Origin: Candidatus Blautia equi | GTDB taxonomy: Bacteria; Bacillota; Clostridia; Lachnospirales; Lachnospiraceae | DNA length: 28,902 bases | Direction: 5' to 3' | NCBI GenBank assembly: GCA_018064695.1 | Contig: JAGHUU010000111.1 | Span: forward strand, 1 to 28,902 | Shown here: one piece after another, positions 16,465 to 24,208 of the stretch | Layout of the letters: the number at the start of each line of letters is the position of its first letter | Numbering within the stretch: the stretch's first letter is position 1 | Position numbers and translations under genes: made by a program | Notes under the pieces: model-generated | The model's input: only the letters and a program-made list of their open reading frames with translations | What the model was told of the DNA's origin: nothing | The model's database searches: none

Positions 16465-17316
16465 ATGGAAAAGAACGTATTAAACACAGACTTAACAGGA
16501 AAAGTTGCAGTTGTTACCGGTGCAGGCGGAGTTCTCTGCAGCAGATTTGCCATTATTCTGGCTCGTGCAGGTGCTAAGGTAGCTCTCTTAAACCGTTCCA
16601 TCGACCGTACGCAGCAGTATGCGGAGCAGATCGTGGCAGAGGGCGGTATCGCCAAAGCATACCAGTGCAACGTACTGGACCGTGACCAGTGCTATGCAGT
16701 GGCTGATGAGGTATTAAAGGACCTTGGCCCATGTGACATTCTGGTAAACGGCGCAGGCGGAAACAATGCCAAAGCCCAGACAGATAAAGAATATTTCCAG
16801 ATGGATGATCTGGATGCCGATACAAAATCCTTCTTTGACCTGGATATGGCAGGTGTGGAAGCTGTTTTCAGCCTGAACTATCTGGGAACCCTGATTCCTA
16901 CCCAGGCATTTGCCAGACAGATGGTGGGCCGTGAGGGCTGCAACATTATCAACATCAGCTCCATGAATGCATATCGTCCGCTGACAAAGATCCCTGCATA
17001 CTCCGGTGCTAAAGCTGCGATCTCCAACTTCACCCAGTGGATGGCAGTGCACTTCTCCAGAGTCGGCATTCGTGTAAATGCTATTGCTCCGGGCTTCTTT
17101 GCTACCAAACAGAATCAGGCGCTGCTTTTCAACGAGGACGGTTCTCCTACTGAGCGAACCAAAAAGATCATGGCTGCCACCCCTATGGGACGCTTCGGCG
17201 AGAGCAATGATCTGGATGGTGCCCTTCTGTTCCTTGTAAATAACGATGCTGCCGGATATGTGACCGGCACAATTATTCCTGTAGATGGTGGATTCCTTTC
17301 TTATTCTGGTGTATAA
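16465..17316 (+). CDS. SDR oxidoreductase, fructuronate reductase-like
   Basis: This 283-residue classical short-chain dehydrogenase has a cofactor loop VVTGAGGVLCSRFA (about 16-29), N95 in LVNGAGG, and the catalytic S166, Y179 and K183 (YSGAK). The cofactor loop with GGVLC and the overall length resemble the SDR-type UxuB/YjmF D-mannonate oxidoreductase of Bacillus, which reduces fructuronate to mannonate in glucuronate breakdown. That role would fit the GH115 gene upstream. AAGGAG at 16449-16454 sets the start. The promoter and an early terminator lie directly upstream, so the gene may be controlled by attenuation. An isomerase or dehydratase for glucuronate is not in the window, so other keto-sugar substrates, such as gluconate-type acids, remain possible. 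Confidence 0.85.
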   Translation: MEKNVLNTDLTGKVAVVTGAGGVLCSRFAIILARAGAKVALLNRSIDRTQQYAEQIVAEGGIAKAYQCNVLDRDQCYAVADEVLKDLGPCDILVNGAGGNNAKAQTDKEYFQMDDLDADTKSFFDLDMAGVEAVFSLNYLGTLIPTQAFARQMVGREGCNIINISSMNAYRPLTKIPAYSGAKAAISNFTQWMAVHFSRVGIRVNAIAPGFFATKQNQALLFNEDGSPTERTKKIMAATPMGRFGESNDLDGALLFLVNNDAAGYVTGTIIPVDGGFLSYSGV

Positions 17317-17352
17317 TAAACACATCAAAGAAACAGTCAGGAGTATACCTTT

Positions 17353-17871
17353 ATGAAAAAAGAAAACAGACAGGCGGCTCGTGCCCGCCGTGCCGCAGAA
17401 CGTGAAGCCGCAGTTAAGAAAGAGCAGATGGCAGGAATCATCAAATGGGTGGGTGCAGCCATTGTAGTTATGATCCTTGTCGTAGCACTCTTTGTAGCAC
17501 TGTTCGGAAAATCCGCCAGAACAAAAAATCAGGCTGCAGAACCTGCGGAAACCACAGAAGTTCAGTCTTCCGGAGAAAAGACTCTGGATACCACCGATGG
17601 TCTGGAAGCAAAAGACGGAGATCTGGTAAACATCGACTATATTGGATACCTGGACGGTGAACCATTTGCCGGCGGCGACTCCATGGGCAACGGAGCAGAC
17701 CTTCTTCTCGGATCCCATACCTATATTGATGGTTTTGAGGAGGGAATCGTAGGACATAAAGTAGGCGAGACCTTTGATCTCAACCTCACCTTCCCGGAAA
17801 ACTACCACGCTGCAGATCTTGCAGGTCAGGAAGTTGTATTTACCACCATCTTAAACGGTATCTACAGATAA
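17353..17871 (+). CDS. Membrane-anchored FKBP-type peptidyl-prolyl isomerase
   Basis: This 172-residue protein has a highly basic/acidic N-terminus (residues 1-26), one hydrophobic span (about 27-51) and no lipobox. A threonine/glutamate-rich linker and an FKBP domain (about 73-172: DGDLVNIDYIGYLDG, IDGFEEGIVGHKVGE, NLTFPENY) follow. The FKBP segment resembles the trigger-factor type domain. It most likely helps fold exported proteins on the outer face of the membrane. AGGAG lies nine bases before the ATG, and the gene follows the SDR by 36 bases, so it can be read from the same promoter. A strong terminator follows. Not every FKBP-like domain keeps isomerase activity, so catalysis is inferred. 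Confidence 0.88.
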   Translation: MKKENRQAARARRAAEREAAVKKEQMAGIIKWVGAAIVVMILVVALFVALFGKSARTKNQAAEPAETTEVQSSGEKTLDTTDGLEAKDGDLVNIDYIGYLDGEPFAGGDSMGNGADLLLGSHTYIDGFEEGIVGHKVGETFDLNLTFPENYHAADLAGQEVVFTTILNGIYR

Positions 17872-17891
17872 TTTTTTAAACCAAAACAGAG

Positions 17892-17932
17892 AACTGCCTC
17901 ACTAACTGATCAGTTAGTGGGGCAGTTTTTTT
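17892..17932 (+). terminator. Terminator after the FKBP gene
   Basis: A 16-bp stem (17892-17907 with 17912-17927, one T-G pair) closes on GATC and is followed by a run of seven Ts (17926-17932). Confidence 0.95.
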
Positions 17933-17970
17933 GTTGTAGAAGTTAACGATACCGGAATATAAAAAAGATG

Positions 17971-17999
17971 TTGACAATCTGATATCATAATGATATCAT
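17971..17999 (+). promoter_or_regulatory. SPFH-RHH promoter covered by a 19-bp palindrome
   Basis: TTGACA (17971-17976), 17 bases, TATCAT (17994-17999). TGATATCATAATGATATCA (17980-17998) is palindromic around one central base and consists of two TGATATCA octamers 11 bp apart, about one helical turn. It covers most of the spacer and nearly all of the -10. The spacing suits paired ribbon-helix-helix dimers, and an Arc-like RHH protein is encoded in the same operon, so autorepression is plausible. No other copy was noticed in the window. Confidence 0.85.
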
Positions 18000-18045
18000 T
18001 CAAACATCACAAATAAATCATTTCTCTAATACAGGAGGGAGAAAC

Positions 18046-19077
18046 ATGAAAGAAATTATTTTATCTAACAAAAAGAACGGAATGGCTGTACTGCTCGGTA
18101 CGCTGGCTTTATATATCGCAGCTGTAGCAGGAATCATCATTACAGCGATCTCTTTGGATGTTAATGGCGCCAGCGCACTGAAAATCGTGGCTCTTATCGT
18201 ATGTATCGCATGGGCTGTGCTTGGATGGATTCCATTCTGCGGGCTGAAGGTTCTGAAACCACAGGAAGCTCTGGTACTTACCCTTTTCGGTAAATACATC
18301 GGAACTTTAAAAGAGGATGGATTCTATTTTGTAAATCCATTCTGTACTGCAGTAAACCCTGCAGCAAAAACCAAACTGAACCAAAGCGGTGACGTAGACG
18401 CAGGAAGCAAAGCTGTTTTTAAAGTAAACACCGGCGCAGCCGATCTCACCGCTGAAATGCCAAGCAAAAAGATCTCTATGAAGATCATGACCCTGAATAA
18501 CAACCGTCAGAAGATCAATGACTGCCTTGGAAATCCGGTAGAAATCGCCATCGCAGTTATGTGGAGAGTTACCGATACTGCAAAAGCAGTATTTAACGTA
18601 GATAACTACAAAGAGTATCTGTCCCTTCAGTGTGACAGCGCGCTCAGAAATATCGTTCGTCTCTATCCATATGATGTAGCACCAAACGTAGATACCACCG
18701 GCGACGGCATCGCAGATGACGGAAGCCTCCGTGGATCCAGTGAACTGGTAGCAAACCGTATTCGTGAAGAGATCCAGAAAAAAGTAGAAGAAGCGGGTCT
18801 TGAGATCGTAGAAGCCAGAATCACATACCTTGCATATGCGCCGGAGATCGCAGCAGTTATGCTTCAGCGTCAGCAGGCATCCGCTATTATTGATGCCAGA
18901 AAGATGATCGTAGACGGAGCAGTAGGAATGGTAGAGATGGCTCTTGAAAGACTGAATGAGAACCAGATCGTAGATCTTGACGAGGAAAGAAAAGCAGCGA
19001 TGGTATCCAACCTCCTCGTTGTTCTCTGCGGCAACCACGATGCTCAGCCGATCGTAAATTCCGGCAGCCTCTACTAA
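18046..19077 (+). CDS. SPFH/band 7 domain membrane protein
   Basis: This 343-residue protein has two N-terminal hydrophobic spans (about 14-36 and 46-66). The stomatin/prohibitin/flotillin-type domain follows, opening with GLKVLKPQEALVLTLFGKYIG, a typical start for this superfamily. A helical region rich in E/K/A (about 240-290) suits coiled-coil oligomerisation. SPFH proteins form membrane microdomain scaffolds and often regulate proteases or stress responses; no specific role is known for this one. AGGAGG precedes the ATG at 18046. The stop codon is one base from the start of an Arc-like DNA-binding protein, so the two should be made together. The promoter carries a perfect palindrome. No NfeD or FtsH partner is in the window, unlike many SPFH loci. 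Confidence 0.9.
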   Translation: MKEIILSNKKNGMAVLLGTLALYIAAVAGIIITAISLDVNGASALKIVALIVCIAWAVLGWIPFCGLKVLKPQEALVLTLFGKYIGTLKEDGFYFVNPFCTAVNPAAKTKLNQSGDVDAGSKAVFKVNTGAADLTAEMPSKKISMKIMTLNNNRQKINDCLGNPVEIAIAVMWRVTDTAKAVFNVDNYKEYLSLQCDSALRNIVRLYPYDVAPNVDTTGDGIADDGSLRGSSELVANRIREEIQKKVEEAGLEIVEARITYLAYAPEIAAVMLQRQQASAIIDARKMIVDGAVGMVEMALERLNENQIVDLDEERKAAMVSNLLVVLCGNHDAQPIVNSGSLY

Positions 19078-19078
19078 T

Positions 19079-19276
19079 ATGGCAGCAAAGAAACAGATTC
19101 CGCTTCGCCTTTCGGAAAAACTATACGACGCCATCGCTTCCTGGGCCGAAGATGACTTCCGATCCGTAAACGGCCAGATCGAATATCTGCTCACTGAATG
19201 CGTGAAGCAGCGAAAGAAAAACGGAAAATACGTATCAGAAACAATAGACGAACCATTTGAAATCGATATTGAATAA
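19079..19276 (+). CDS. Arc-like ribbon-helix-helix DNA-binding protein
   Basis: This small 65-residue protein has the RHH layout: a short strand (KKQIPLRLSEKLYDAI), a helix (ASWAEDDFRSVNGQIEYLL) and a second helix (TECVKQRKKNG), then an acidic tail (DEPFEIDIE). RHH proteins dimerise and insert a two-stranded sheet into the major groove. Its ATG is one base after the SPFH stop and lacks a clear ribosome binding site, so translation is probably coupled to SPFH. The likely target is the palindrome in the shared promoter. It is not adjacent to a toxin gene; the partner here is an SPFH membrane protein, so an antitoxin role is unsupported. A terminator-like hairpin follows. Confidence 0.85.
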   Translation: MAAKKQIPLRLSEKLYDAIASWAEDDFRSVNGQIEYLLTECVKQRKKNGKYVSETIDEPFEIDIE

Positions 19277-19311
19277 AAAAACAGGGCAATTTCAGAGTTG
19301 AAATTGCCCTG
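19275..19311. terminator. Terminator between the RHH and HD genes
   Basis: CAGGGCAATTTCA (19282-19294) and TGAAATTGCCCTG (19299-19311) form a perfect 13-bp stem with loop GAGT. On the minus strand it runs into seven Ts (plus-strand A-run 19275-19281), ideal for the HD gene. On the plus strand there is no T-run. Confidence 0.9.
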
Positions 19312-19347
19312 CTTCAGATTGTAGATAAAGTATAATATAGTACCAAT

Positions 19348-19806
19348 TCAGCTTGCTTTATTTTTTCTTTCTATCTCCATCAGGAAGTCATACGCCTTAT
19401 GATACTTGTGGTTTCTCTCCAGCTCTTTATCGGTAATGACTTTCATCCGGTTCATGTCCATGTTGTGGGTGAGGTCGGCGAGTTTGACTTTTCTGGACAG
19501 TTCATTGTGGGATAAGCGCTCTATGTAGATAGAATAATCTTCGGACTTATCTCTGGTCATGAGGAGCAGGGCATCGGTGATGCGGTCTCCGAAGATGGGG
19601 CGCAGCTCCTGTTCTGTTACGTCGGTGTCCTCCATGACATCGTGAAGAAGGGCGATCACCTTCAGCTCATTGTTTCCAAGAAGACCTGCTACAAAACGGG
19701 GATGCTCGATATATGGCACACCTGCTTCATCATACTGTCCTTCATGTGCTGCCGCAGCGATCTGCTCAGCTTTTCTTACCAGACTTTCTGAAACTCTCTC
19801 TTCCAT
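19348..19806 (-). CDS. HD-domain hydrolase, SpoT/MESH1-like
   Basis: This 152-residue single-domain protein has the metal-site pattern of (p)ppGpp hydrolases: AAAHEGQ, GVPYIEHP (H35), ALLHDVMEDTD (H55-D56, E59-D60) and KLADLTHNMD (D111, N115). Stand-alone HD proteins of this kind resemble MESH1, which removes the 3' diphosphate of ppGpp or acts on NADPH. There is no synthetase, TGS or ACT domain. Whether this one degrades alarmones or another nucleotide cannot be told. GGAGGG seven bases upstream sets the ATG at 19806; GTG two codons earlier is less well placed. It has its own promoter with a near-consensus TTGACA and an inverted repeat over the -35. Confidence 0.85.
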   Translation of the reverse strand: MEERVSESLVRKAEQIAAAAHEGQYDEAGVPYIEHPRFVAGLLGNNELKVIALLHDVMEDTDVTEQELRPIFGDRITDALLLMTRDKSEDYSIYIERLSHNELSRKVKLADLTHNMDMNRMKVITDKELERNHKYHKAYDFLMEIERKNKAS

Positions 19807-19853
19807 ACACACGCCCTCCGTCTATTCTCTTTTCTACACTTTCCACCGTCTCC

Positions 19854-19897
19854 ATAGTACCAAGTCGGCATATTGTTGTCAAATGCAACGTGACAAC
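19854..19897 (-). promoter_or_regulatory. Promoter of the HD gene with inverted repeat
   Basis: Minus strand TTGACA (19882-19877), 17 bases, TACTAT (19859-19854). Plus-strand arms GTTGTCA (19875-19881) and TGACAAC (19891-19897) form a 7-bp inverted repeat overlapping the -35. A related TGACAGTGTCA lies at 19948-19958, across the stop codon of the upstream MATE gene. A regulator site is possible; none is recognised. Confidence 0.65.
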
Positions 19898-19955
19898 TGA
19901 TTATTTTCTGACAAATAATGAACGTTTTTGCCAATTACAGAAAAAAGTGACAGTG

Positions 19956-21293
19956 TCAATTCTGCACCAGAGCAAGTTTTTTCCACTTGCCGCCCAGGTA
20001 CCTGGTGGTGAAAAATATGATCCTGCAGATCCAGTCGATGACCATGGCAATCCAGACACCAATGGCACCCATTCCCATATGAACGCCCAGGTAATAGCTG
20101 AAGCCTACGCGGAAAGTAAACATAGAGGCGATGGAGACTATCATGGTAAATTTCACATCGTTGCAGGCGCGGAGCATATTGGGCAGGGTGAAGGAGGCAG
20201 GCCACATGAACATGGCACAGCTATTATGTATCATAACAAGAATATACGCCAGCCTTGTAGTCTCTTCACTGAGACCATAAAGCCCCAGGATAGGTTTCAG
20301 GCTGATCAGGATCAGCGTATCCAGGATGATGGTGGATACATAGGTGATGGCAAGCAGCTTCTTTGTATAATAGCGGATCTGCTTTTCATCATTCGCTCCC
20401 ACGCACTGGCCGATTACCGTGATCATAGCCAGATTCATAGCCTGTCCGATAATACAGCCCATGCCATCCAGGTTGTTGGCCACACCGTTTGCGGCGATCT
20501 GTACGGTTCCAAAGCCAGAGATAATGCTGACTACCAGAACACGGCCCATCTGGAAAATTCCATTCTCAATACCGCTTGGAATGCCAATGTACAGGATCCT
20601 TTGGATGATCTGAAGATCAAAGTGGAATTTTTCTTTCAGGAAGTGAACCTGCAGTGTCTGGTCCTGAAGCAGAATGTAGAGGATCATGGCTCCCACCGCA
20701 CGGGAGATGAGGGATGGAATTGCCACACCGGCAGCCCCCATTTTAAAAATAAAAATACAGATGGCATTTCCGACAACATTGATGATATTGATGATGACGG
20801 ACACTTTAAAAGTGATCTGTGAATTGCCCATGGAGCGGAACAGTGCCGCACAGGCATTATATACTGCCAGAAACGGGAAAGAGATGGCCGAGATCACCAG
20901 ATAGATCAGGGCGTTTTTCATAACATCCGCCTCTATACTGCCAAAAAACAGCCGCAGCATAGGTATGCGAAGCACGATCACAAGGATCGCAATCAGAAAA
21001 CTGCCTGCAAGTACCGTATATAAAAGCTGATTGGCGGAACGGCAGGCTTCCTCAGTCTTTTTTGCTCCGATATTCTGGGAGGTGACTACAGCACCACCGG
21101 TAGCCAGAGCCGCCAGCACGCTGAAGATCAGCATGTTCAGCATATCGATCAGGGAAACTCCTGATACGGCGGCTTCTCCTACGGAGGAGACCATCATGGT
21201 ATCCGCCATACCCACTGTGATGGCCAGGGTCTGTTCCAGCACCAGTGGGATGATCAGTTTTTTCAAATCTTTCCGGGAGAATAAATACTCCAT
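19956..21293 (-). CDS. MATE family multidrug efflux transporter
   Basis: This 445-residue inner-membrane protein has about twelve hydrophobic segments in the MATE double-bundle pattern. It starts KKLIIPLVLEQTLAITVGMAD, and the second half repeats the fold (IGIPSGIENGIFQMG, AANGVANNLDGMGCIIGQA). MATE proteins export organic cations and other drugs using Na+ or H+ gradients; the substrate is unknown. AGAGGA upstream supports ATG 21293. A short inverted repeat TGAAAG/CTTTCA (21305-21320) overlaps the leader. It lies downstream of the broken msrC and a second, different MATE gene (21831-23243), all in one direction. The two MATE proteins are clearly not recent duplicates. Confidence 0.92.
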   Translation of the reverse strand: MEYLFSRKDLKKLIIPLVLEQTLAITVGMADTMMVSSVGEAAVSGVSLIDMLNMLIFSVLAALATGGAVVTSQNIGAKKTEEACRSANQLLYTVLAGSFLIAILVIVLRIPMLRLFFGSIEADVMKNALIYLVISAISFPFLAVYNACAALFRSMGNSQITFKVSVIINIINVVGNAICIFIFKMGAAGVAIPSLISRAVGAMILYILLQDQTLQVHFLKEKFHFDLQIIQRILYIGIPSGIENGIFQMGRVLVVSIISGFGTVQIAANGVANNLDGMGCIIGQAMNLAMITVIGQCVGANDEKQIRYYTKKLLAITYVSTIILDTLILISLKPILGLYGLSEETTRLAYILVMIHNSCAMFMWPASFTLPNMLRACNDVKFTMIVSIASMFTFRVGFSYYLGVHMGMGAIGVWIAMVIDWICRIIFFTTRYLGGKWKKLALVQN

Positions 21294-21343
21294 TATTTTT
21301 CCTCTGAAAGCGTACTTTCAAATGTAATTTATATGGCGGGAAT

Positions 21344-21812
21344 TTATAAGGTATCCAGGCTGCCTGCTTCCTCCAGGATGCGCACAAAGGCCTCCAGTCC
21401 GGCCTGATCTTCCTCATCGAACCGCGCAAGGGATGGGCTGTCGATATCCAGAACGCCCCAGATCTCACCGTTTACATGGATCGGTACCACGATCTCAGAG
21501 TTGGAGGCGCTGTCGCAGGCAATGTGCCCCGGAAATTCATGGACATTTTTAACCAGCTGCACAGCATCCTCTTTTACTGCGGTACCACACGCCGCGTCCT
21601 ACAGGAATTTCAATACAGGCGATCTTTCCCTGGAAAGGTCCAAGAACCAGATGGTCGTCTCTCATAAGATAAAAGCCTGCCCAGTTCAGATCCTCCAGAC
21701 ATTCATAGAGAAGGGCAGATGCATTGGCCAGATTTGCCATTCCGTAAGTGATATGTCCCACAAGTCCTTTTAACTCTTCGTTCATGGAACTGTATAATTC
21801 TTTTTTATTCAT
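21344..21812 (-). pseudogene. msrC: Free methionine-(R)-sulfoxide reductase (fRMsr), frameshifted
   Basis: Two frames together encode one GAF-type fRMsr of about 156 residues, the normal family size. The N-terminal part (from ATG 21812, after AAGGAG) reads MANLANASALLYECL, LNWAGFYL, LGPFQGKIACIEIPVGRGV. The C-terminal part, in another frame, reads NVHEFPGHIACDSASNSEIV, then GVLDIDSPSLARFDEEDQ. The break is at minus-strand GTGTGG (plus 21585-21590). Adding back one TG restores V-C-G-T-A, the conserved motif carrying the second active-site Cys. C66 and C100 are intact and spaced as in E. coli fRMsr, so the missing residue is Cys76. It looks like contraction of a TG repeat: a real slip, a recent knock-out, or a sequence error. 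The enzyme would reduce free Met-R-sulfoxide in the cytosol. Confidence 0.9.
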
Positions 21813-21830
21813 TGAAATATCTCCTTATAC

Positions 21831-23243
21831 TCATACAAGTGCGGCTTTTTCCAGCCATTTTTCTCTCAGTAAACGGATGAGGAAGAGGATTCCTCTCACG
21901 CAGAGCTCTGTGCACATGGCGATCCAGAAGCCTGCAAGGCCGATTCTCGGAACCAGAAGCAGCGCCATGGTGATACGGATACCCCACATGCTGGCGATCA
22001 TCATGATGCATGGGATCAGGGTATCTCCGGCACCTCTTAAGGCTCCGGCTGCTACGATGGAAGCCGCGAACATAGGCTCCGCAAAGAGCTCAATTCGAAG
22101 GACGGTTGCCCCAAGTGACTGTACCGCCTGATCCGGTGTCAGCATGCGGAACACATACGGACAGAGGAAATACATAAGGATTCCGGTGCAGCTCATCACT
22201 GTCATGCCAAGAACTACCGAGATACGGGCAAAACGTCTGGCTGTCTTTTTCTGACCGGCACCGATACTCTGTCCAACCAGTGTAGTGGCCGCCGCTGCCA
22301 GACCGTAGCCCGGCATGTAGCAAAGTCCCTCTGCTGTAACTGCCAGAGAATTGGCTGCCACAGATATGGTGCCGAGGGGTGCCACGATCTTGGTGGAAAC
22401 CACCTGGGCACTGCACTCCACCACGTGCTCAAAGGTCATTGGGATGGCAACCTTTGCTGCGGTAGTGAGGCATTCTTTTTGAAGCTTCCAGCTGCCCCTC
22501 TTTCTGAGATCCAGCTTATCTGAGCGGATGCAGACTACCCAGAGCAGGAGCACTGTCACCAGGCCCTCTGCAATGGCAGTTCCAAGGGCTGCGCCTGCCA
22601 CGCCAAGTCCCATGCCGGGCATGATAAAGTGAAGGCCCAGCACTGCAACCTCCCGTGTCGGGAAAATACAGAACAGATTGAATACTACATCCAGACCGCA
22701 CATCAGCATATTTAAAATGCTCGGCGTACGGATATCGCCGCTGCACTGCAGCATGCTGCTGGATAACTGCCGCAGCTGTGTCACCCACAGCATACAGGCA
22801 AAGATACGAAAATATCTGGTGGAATTTGCCCGGATCTCCTCCGCGCCTCCAAGCCATACCGGCAGGACACCGCTGATGGAAACACCCACCAGAGTCAGGC
22901 ATCCGCCAAAGATCAGTGCGGAAATAATGGCCTGACGGAACACATTTCTGGCATCGTATTCACGGCCGGCACCGATCATCTGGGCCACCTGCACGGAAAA
23001 TCCCGTGGAAATGCCGGAGCACATACCATTTAAAAGCCAGGTGGAGCTGGCGATCAGACCAATGGCTGCGGTGGCCTCTGCACCCATATTTCCCACCATG
23101 GCGGTATCAATATAGCGCATGATAATAGAACTGATCTGCGCAAGGATCACAGGGATACTGAGAGAAATAACCAGGCGGACCTGCTCGGAGAGGGTCATAT
23201 TTCCGCCTCTTCTCACCTGTTCAGAAAAATCAGCTGCTTTCAC
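21831..23243 (-). CDS. MATE family efflux transporter
   Basis: This 470-residue multi-pass membrane protein has the MATE repeat architecture (LVISLSIPVILAQISS, YIDTAMVGNMGAEATAAIG in the first half; VAIPMTFEHVVECSAQVVS in the second). It probably exports toxic organic cations or metabolites; the substrate cannot be inferred. The GTG start at 23243 overlaps the nudC stop in GTGA, a typical coupled junction. ATG 23198, 15 codons in, preceded by GGCGG, is an alternative and would remove a polar N-terminus. It is followed after 18 bases by the msrC remnant. It differs strongly from the other MATE protein in this window. Confidence 0.92.
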   Translation of the reverse strand: MKAADFSEQVRRGGNMTLSEQVRLVISLSIPVILAQISSIIMRYIDTAMVGNMGAEATAAIGLIASSTWLLNGMCSGISTGFSVQVAQMIGAGREYDARNVFRQAIISALIFGGCLTLVGVSISGVLPVWLGGAEEIRANSTRYFRIFACMLWVTQLRQLSSSMLQCSGDIRTPSILNMLMCGLDVVFNLFCIFPTREVAVLGLHFIMPGMGLGVAGAALGTAIAEGLVTVLLLWVVCIRSDKLDLRKRGSWKLQKECLTTAAKVAIPMTFEHVVECSAQVVSTKIVAPLGTISVAANSLAVTAEGLCYMPGYGLAAAATTLVGQSIGAGQKKTARRFARISVVLGMTVMSCTGILMYFLCPYVFRMLTPDQAVQSLGATVLRIELFAEPMFAASIVAAGALRGAGDTLIPCIMMIASMWGIRITMALLLVPRIGLAGFWIAMCTELCVRGILFLIRLLREKWLEKAALV

Positions 23244-24124
23244 GCCTGTTCCTTCTCCTGTCTTTTCTGTTCTTTAAAAAGATTCATCATCTCTCTGGTA
23301 AGGCTGATGCCGTCATTTTCCGGCACATCCTTCCAATTCACCCACTCGCCAACGGCCAGCTCTTCCTGATCCAGGGTGATGGTATCGCTACCATCCAGCT
23401 CGCAGAAAAATCCAAACAGCAGGGTGTCGGTGACAGACCATGGCTGGCTCTTATAGAAACGGAGATTTTTCACCTTCACGCCTACTTCCTCCAGAACTTC
23501 ACGGTGTACGGTGTCCTCTATGGACTCACCGATCTCGTTGAAACCGGCAATCAGCGCATAGTTGGTGAAGCCGCGGCCGGCATATTTGGTAAGAAGAATG
23601 TGATCCCCATTTGTAACGGCAACAATGACAGCAGGGGAGATCTTAGGATATTCCATAAGCTTGCAGGATGGGCACTGCATCATGCGCTCCTTCTCGCTGT
23701 GTACCATAGGGGTTCCGCAGTGCGGACAGAATTTGCGGTTTTTATACCATTCGGAGAGCTGCGCGCCGGTTACGCCCGCAAAGAGAGCTGTTCCCGGATT
23801 GGTATCGCGAAGCTTTCTGAAACCGGACCACTCATAGCCCGGAAGCTGTGCTTCTTCGATTACTGAGGTCGGGTCGTCAAAACCGCCTGCGCCGCCTCTG
23901 AAAAGGAAGTAATAGGTGCCCTCGATCTCAAAGAGGTAGGTCTCCTGTCCTTTTAATGCAGGAATTTTCTCTGTCACTTCCCCATAAGTTGGGAAAAAGA
24001 TCTCCCGATCTTTCACGCGGATCAGAAACTCTCTGCCTTTACAGCAGATCACCGGATCCTCTGCTCTGGCTGCCCGCGGACGGTATTCGTTCTTATATCT
24101 GCCTTTTCCAATATCCTGTATCAT
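23240..24124 (-). CDS. nudC: NADH pyrophosphatase NudC
   Basis: This 294-residue protein has an N-terminal NudC domain and a zinc ribbon (C133-P-H-C136 and C151-P-S-C154). The Nudix box GFNEIGESIEDTVHREVLEE is at 194-213, and the NADH-pyrophosphatase diagnostic SQPW at 226-229. It cleaves NADH to NMNH and AMP and, in other bacteria, removes NAD caps from RNA 5' ends. AAGGTG upstream supports the ATG. It overlaps the MATE gene by four bases, and a terminator separates it from cvfB upstream. That terminator may be leaky, since no strong separate promoter was recognised in the short gap. Confidence 0.95.
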   Translation of the reverse strand: MIQDIGKGRYKNEYRPRAARAEDPVICCKGREFLIRVKDREIFFPTYGEVTEKIPALKGQETYLFEIEGTYYFLFRGGAGGFDDPTSVIEEAQLPGYEWSGFRKLRDTNPGTALFAGVTGAQLSEWYKNRKFCPHCGTPMVHSEKERMMQCPSCKLMEYPKISPAVIVAVTNGDHILLTKYAGRGFTNYALIAGFNEIGESIEDTVHREVLEEVGVKVKNLRFYKSQPWSVTDTLLFGFFCELDGSDTITLDQEELAVGEWVNWKDVPENDGISLTREMMNLFKEQKRQEKEQA

Positions 24125-24170
24125 AATTTCACCTTATCCTTCCCAGATTTTGCTGTTATTTCCAAATATC

Positions 24171-24198
24171 AAAACAGCCCTGATAAATACCAGAGCTG
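24171..24198 (-). terminator. Terminator after the CvfB-like gene
   Basis: On the minus strand CAGCTCTG (24198-24191) pairs with CAGGGCTG (24182-24175), with one wobble, around an 8-nt loop, then TTTTG. The stem is fairly weak, so partial readthrough into nudC is likely. Confidence 0.75.
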
Positions 24199-24208
24199 CT
24201 TTTCCTTT

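Noticed and set aside
19079..19276. Antitoxin of a type II toxin-antitoxin pair
   Set aside because: The RHH fold fits, but the only coupled gene is a 343-residue SPFH membrane protein, and no small toxin lies on either side.
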